Source: JBMDXB01 sp048594975 | Lineage (GTDB): Bacteria; Acidobacteriota; Vicinamibacteria; Vicinamibacterales; 2-12-FULL-66-21 | Direction: 5' to 3' | NCBI GenBank assembly: GCA_048594975.1 | Contig: JBMDXQ010000105.1 | Coordinates: forward strand, 13,388-77,387 | DNA: 64,000 bases | Shown here: positions 60,506-64,000 of the stretch, piece by piece | How the letters are laid out: each line of letters begins with the position of its first letter | Position numbering within the stretch: the first letter of the stretch is position 1 | Translations under genes and position numbers: made by a program | The notes under the pieces: model-generated | Databases searched by the model: none | What the model was told of the DNA's origin: nothing | The model's input: only the letters and a program-made list of their open reading frames with translations

Positions 60506-61708
60506 ATGACAATGAAGGTATCGCGCCGCGAGTGGCTGGCTGGCGCGCTGTGGCTGCCGGCGCTGTCGGGAGCGCTGTCGTCCCCGCCGTCCTGGACGCG
60601 TCCCGCGGCGCTTGGCAACACCGGCCTGATGGTGACGCGGCTCGGCATGGGGTGCGAAGAGGTCAAGGCTCCCGCCCTCGTCCGCGCCGCCGCCGAGGCC
60701 GGGATCAACCATTTCAACCTGTTCACATCGGCCGGAGACTTGACGCCGCTGCGTGTGCTCGGTGAAGCGCTCCGGCCGTTGCGGGCGGGCGTCGTCATCG
60801 CCATCGACGGCGACGGGCAGTTGCGCGCACGACGCCGCGCCGCGGGCCTGCCGGGCGAGGTTGCGCCGCGCGGGGAGGAGACCGGGAGGGCAGTGCTGGC
60901 GGATCTGGACGCGCAGCTGGCCGCCCTCGGGACCGACTACGTCGATCTCTGGTACCTCACGTCCAAGCGCCGGCCCGACGAAATCAGCGACGATCTGCTC
61001 GACGCAGCGCGGGCCGCGAAGCAGGCCGGGAAGATCCGCGCGCTGGCGGTGAGCACGCACGCGTTTGCCGCGGTCGCGCCTCGGCTCATCGAGTTGCGCG
61101 AGGTGATTGGCGCCGTGATGGTGACCTGCAACGCCGCAACCTGGACCGACGTGTCCGGGGACATCGGGAAGCTGCGCGCCGCTGATGTCGGCATCGTGGC
61201 GATGAAGCCGTTGATGGGCGGCCTCAAGTACGTGCCGCCGCCGGCACGGCCATGGGTCGCGACGCTCGACACCGGGGCGAAGCGCGAGGAGGCGCTCGCG
61301 GCGGCGGTGAAGTGGGCGCTGCACAACCGCCAGATCGATACGGTCCCCATCCAGATGCGCTCCGACCGCGAGCTGCGGCGGAACCTGGAGGCGGCGTCCA
61401 CTCCGTTCGACCGCCGCGAGGCCGACCTGCTGGCCCGCGTCGCCGACCGGATCGCTCCTGTCTACTGTCAGAACTGCGGCACGTGCGAGGGCTCGTGCCG
61501 GCACGCGCTGCCGGTGAGCGACATGCTGCGCGCGTTGATGTACGCGGAGGGCTACGGCAACCTGGCGAGAGCGCGAGACCAGTTCCGGCAGGCGACGCTG
61601 GCGCTTCCGGCGGTCAGCTGCGCGTCGTGTGACGGCTGCACCGTCGGCTGCCCGCACGGAGTCCAGATCGCGGAGCGGCTCACCCGCGCTCGCGCGCTCC
61701 TGACGTGA
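60506..61708 (+). CDS. Aldo/keto reductase with C-terminal Fe-S motifs
   Basis: A 400-aa protein with a twin-Arg-like leader (VSRREWLAGALWLPALSGAL). The barrel starts LGNTGLMVTRLGMGCEEVKA and carries DYVDLWYL. The catalytic Lys/Tyr of classical enzymes is not obvious. The C-terminal 70 residues have two cysteine groups, CQNCGTCEGSCRHALP and CASCDGCTVGCPHG, typical of [4Fe-4S] clusters in the AKR/Fe-S fusion group. The substrate is unknown. ATG at 60512 is an alternative start; neither has a clear ribosome site. Confidence 0.85.
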   Translation: MTMKVSRREWLAGALWLPALSGALSSPPSWTRPAALGNTGLMVTRLGMGCEEVKAPALVRAAAEAGINHFNLFTSAGDLTPLRVLGEALRPLRAGVVIAIDGDGQLRARRRAAGLPGEVAPRGEETGRAVLADLDAQLAALGTDYVDLWYLTSKRRPDEISDDLLDAARAAKQAGKIRALAVSTHAFAAVAPRLIELREVIGAVMVTCNAATWTDVSGDIGKLRAADVGIVAMKPLMGGLKYVPPPARPWVATLDTGAKREEALAAAVKWALHNRQIDTVPIQMRSDRELRRNLEAASTPFDRREADLLARVADRIAPVYCQNCGTCEGSCRHALPVSDMLRALMYAEGYGNLARARDQFRQATLALPAVSCASCDGCTVGCPHGVQIAERLTRARALLT

Positions 61709-61796
61709 CCGCGACGGCGCGGCTCACCGCACCCCGACCCATTCCGTAGCGTCATGACCGATCGGCGGCGAACGACCTGTCGCGTACGATCCGTCT

Positions 61797-63464
61797 TCAT
61801 GCCCAGCGTGCCCGCTCGACGAACGTGCGCGGCTCCAGCCGGCGTCCGCGCGGGTGCAGGCGCGCGTCGCGCCGCGAGGCAAACAGCAGCAGCGGCCCGA
61901 GCGAGCGGGTGACGACGGTGGCGAGCGTCCCCATCTCGCGCTCCAGGTCGCGGCGCACCGCGTGGATTCGTGCGCTCACGTCGGCGTTCGACCGGCGGAA
62001 GTACTTCTCCATCGCCCACAGCACGGCACCGTAGGTGGTCTCGAGCTGCCGCCCGCCGCGCTGCACGCGCTCCCGGATGCGCGGGTCCGCCTCGCGCCCG
62101 TACCGCTTCCAGCGCTCGAACATCGTCCGCGCCAGCCGGTAGAGGCTCGGCCCGTTGCGTTCGAAGTCGCGGCGGAAGGCGTAGTCGAGGAACCGCTTGG
62201 AGTCGGCCGGCGCGATCGCCGGGTGCACGAAGTTGAACTCGTGCTGGCCATGGATGTCCGCCAGGTCCACATCCTCGCGCAGGCGGCGCTGCGCGCACAC
62301 CTCGTCGTGCAGCGGCGTGCCCGGGACCGGCGTATAGAGCATGAACTGGTGGAACACCGCGTCGTGCGCCACCGCGTGCTCGATCTCGTCGCCGATGTTC
62401 CCCGGCGTGTGATGCTCCAGGCCGATGATCGTCGACCCGAGCAGCGCGATGCCGTGCGACTGCAGCTCGCGCGCGAGCGCGCGCGTGTCGGTGCCGTTCA
62501 GCTTGGCGTAGGTACTCCGCGGCGACTCGAGGCCGAGCCAGATCCACTCGACGCCGAGCTCGACGAGCTCGCGCATCTCGTACTTCGCTATCGCGTTCGC
62601 CGACGAGAAGACGTACAGCGACCACGACTTGCCCGCCTTCTTCATGCAGTCGAGCAGCTCCATCGCCCGCCGGCGGTGCAGCAGGAAGTTCTCGTCCATC
62701 ATGAAGAACACCTTCACGTCGAGCGCGCGCTCGGCGCGGCACATCACCTCGAACAGCTCGGCGCCGGTCTCGTAGAAGTTGACGATGCGCCCCTTGCCGC
62801 CGAAAAACGCCGACGTCGTGCAGAAGTTGCACCCCATCGGGCAGCCCACCGACGATACGATCGTCGCCGAGGTCGGGCGGTGCTGGAGGTTCGGCATCCC
62901 CATCACCCGGAAGTGGAACGACGAGGCGATGACCGGGTGGACGATCGGCCGATCGACCGGCTCGCCGCGGAAGCCGCGCAGCCACGCGATTCCCTCGCCC
63001 TTCACGACGTGGTCGGCGTCGATCATCCTCGCGATGCCGGGGATCGCGGCCACGTGGCCGCCGACGACGATCGTGGAGCGCGGCGAGTGCCGCCGCACGA
63101 GGCGGCACATCTCCTTCACCTTGCCGACGTTCACGATGATGCTCGAGATGCCGACGACGTCGTAGCCGTGGGTGGTGAGCTCGCGCACGAACTCCTCGCG
63201 GGTGGGAAAGTCGAGGACGGTGCACGGCGCCGTGATGTTCTCCTGCAGGAACATCAGGCCCCACGAGCGGTGGAACATGCGGAGCGAGAAGCTGCCTTGG
63301 GCACGTGTGACCTGGTTGTGGTAGAGCTCCATGGGATTTATGGAGCGGCTCCCGAACTGGTCGTCCTGCGCGTATGGGCCGAAGACGGAGCTTAGAAGAA
63401 TGCGTGCCTGTGTTCCCTTCGGATGTGGTGCGACTTCGTTATGAACTGCGGTGAATGATTGCAT
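61797..63464 (-). CDS. B12-binding radical SAM protein
   Basis: A 555-aa protein. The first half is a cobalamin-binding Rossmann-like domain (YDVVGISSIIVNVGKVKEMC, TIVVGGHVAAIPG). The radical SAM domain starts at SSVGCPMGCNFCTTSAFFGG with the CxxxCxxC cluster motif, followed by VKVFFMMDENFLL and LGLESPRSTYAKLN. The C-terminal 180 residues are helical (RFLDYAFRRDFERNGPSLYR). It should use adenosylmethionine and cobalamin for methylation or rearrangement; the product cannot be told. No precursor peptide or known partner is next to it. Confidence 0.9.
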   Translation of the reverse strand: MQSFTAVHNEVAPHPKGTQARILLSSVFGPYAQDDQFGSRSINPMELYHNQVTRAQGSFSLRMFHRSWGLMFLQENITAPCTVLDFPTREEFVRELTTHGYDVVGISSIIVNVGKVKEMCRLVRRHSPRSTIVVGGHVAAIPGIARMIDADHVVKGEGIAWLRGFRGEPVDRPIVHPVIASSFHFRVMGMPNLQHRPTSATIVSSVGCPMGCNFCTTSAFFGGKGRIVNFYETGAELFEVMCRAERALDVKVFFMMDENFLLHRRRAMELLDCMKKAGKSWSLYVFSSANAIAKYEMRELVELGVEWIWLGLESPRSTYAKLNGTDTRALARELQSHGIALLGSTIIGLEHHTPGNIGDEIEHAVAHDAVFHQFMLYTPVPGTPLHDEVCAQRRLREDVDLADIHGQHEFNFVHPAIAPADSKRFLDYAFRRDFERNGPSLYRLARTMFERWKRYGREADPRIRERVQRGGRQLETTYGAVLWAMEKYFRRSNADVSARIHAVRRDLEREMGTLATVVTRSLGPLLLFASRRDARLHPRGRRLEPRTFVERARWA

Positions 63465-63543
63465 GTCACGATGCTAGTGAGCGCGCAACGCATAGTTCCG
63501 TGACATGACAGAAGTATTACATTCGTCGAGCATTACGATTGTG

Positions 63544-64000
63544 TCAGGCCGCTTCAGCGTCAGACATCCAGCCGGTTTGCGTTCTGCGAAACCATTCAGA
63601 CCAAGCCATCGTGAAATTCTTCTCTTGCGGCGACCAGGAGAACCTTTGAAGTTCCAGGCAGCTTGCGTCGGCATGAATGACATTGAATGCGTTCACCTCG
63701 CCACGTGTGCGGGTGGAAAGTCCGGTACCCGCCTGAATAATGAGGGCGGCGTTGCCTGGGACTCGGTAGCGGCGCGTCGTCAGCCCGGAGTGGAAGAGGT
63801 GAATGTGGCCCGCGAGAAAGATGTCGGCGCCGCAACGCACAAGTTCAGCGAGGGCGCTGACGGCTCCGCGAACAATGTGTCTCTCTTCAACAGCGTGCGG
63901 CAAGTCGAAGGGATGATGGGTAACGACTATTTTGAGCAAACCGGCGGGAGCCTGGCACAGCCGCTCGCGGGCACGGGCGACAAGCTTTGGTTTGGCGCGT
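63544..64000 (-). CDS. Calcineurin-like phosphoesterase, 5' end outside window
   Basis: The frame is open from the right edge of the window to a stop at 63544 (152 codons). It shows LLKIVVTHHPFDLP (His pair) and ADIFLAGHIHLFHSG (GHxH), the last two metal motifs of a calcineurin-like phosphoesterase; the first (DxH, GDxxD) and NH motifs would lie beyond 64000. An RRYRVPGNAALIIQAGTGLS segment is typical of cytoplasmic members. The gene is in the same direction as the radical SAM gene, 79 bp upstream. Confidence 0.85.
   Translation of the reverse strand, partial: RAKPKLVARARERLCQAPAGLLKIVVTHHPFDLPHAVEERHIVRGAVSALAELVRCGADIFLAGHIHLFHSGLTTRRYRVPGNAALIIQAGTGLSTRTRGEVNAFNVIHADASCLELQRFSWSPQEKNFTMAWSEWFRRTQTGWMSDAEAA

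Overview
This is a 64 kb, high-GC (roughly two thirds G+C or more) bacterial chromosome segment. The gene content points to an acidobacterium, probably of the Vicinamibacteria type. Three intact and one broken ABC permease of the acidobacterial 'duplicated orphan permease' (ADOP) layout are present. So are a transmembrane Ser/Thr kinase with a TPR-like region, decayed four-helix-bundle (S23-type) genes, many secreted hydrolases, and spacers filled with short word-like repeats. This is inference from family knowledge; no rRNA or other phylogenetic marker was found. No tRNA, rRNA, CRISPR array, complete insertion sequence or prophage was recognised. All family names come from reading motifs, not from searches.

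Layout. 0.5-1.4 kb: a frameshifted ADOP tail and a start-less coding fragment. 1.4-5.4 kb (minus): a compact sugar-catabolic operon made of an MFS transporter, an HPS/KGPDC-type aldolase or decarboxylase, a zinc alcohol dehydrogenase and an SDR. 5.5-10.4 kb: secreted esterase, rhomboid protease, M24 peptidase, dienelactone hydrolase. 10.5-17.6 kb: an unknown protein, the TPR kinase, a geranylgeranyl-reductase-type flavoprotein, a primary-type sigma factor and a SnoaL-like protein. 17.6-19.1 kb: a decayed island bounded by inverted word repeats, holding two four-helix-bundle remnants and an I78 protease-inhibitor lipoprotein. It lies next to a trypsin-like lipoprotein. 20-24.7 kb: secreted protein, D-aminoacylase, argininosuccinate synthase, TlpA-like thioredoxin. 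25-31.4 kb: two ADOP permeases and a serine beta-lactamase-fold hydrolase. 31.7-36 kb: LecA-like secreted protein, M6-like metalloprotease, a 21-bp inverted-repeat element and an M20 peptidase. 36-41.4 kb: DoxX, an amidohydrolase fused to a CYTH domain, a methyltransferase/SRPBCC pair and a lipoprotein. 41.5-46.9 kb: a cyclophilin remnant, an ABC exporter operon (ATPase lacking the catalytic glutamate, permease, HlyD-type adaptor) and a VWFA-protein remnant. 46.9-57.8 kb: FkbM methyltransferase, small coiled-coil protein, DUF1566-like protein, metallophosphoesterase with a lipoprotein, BON-domain lipoprotein, ADOP, PfkB kinase, DUF3617-like protein and PhoD phosphatase. 58.3-64 kb: a sigma factor with an anti-sigma/BNR fusion, an aldo/keto reductase with Fe-S motifs, a B12-binding radical SAM protein and a truncated metallophosphoesterase.

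No single dominant undescribed system stands out. The best candidates are the amidohydrolase-CYTH fusion, the exporter ATPase with a Val in place of the Walker-B glutamate, the repeat-bounded island with a possible inhibitor/protease pair, the 21-bp inverted-repeat element, and the family of word-like intergenic repeats. Where a long ORF has a non-coding-looking N-terminal extension, the start was moved to an internal codon supported by a Shine-Dalgarno site, a signal peptide or the domain boundary.
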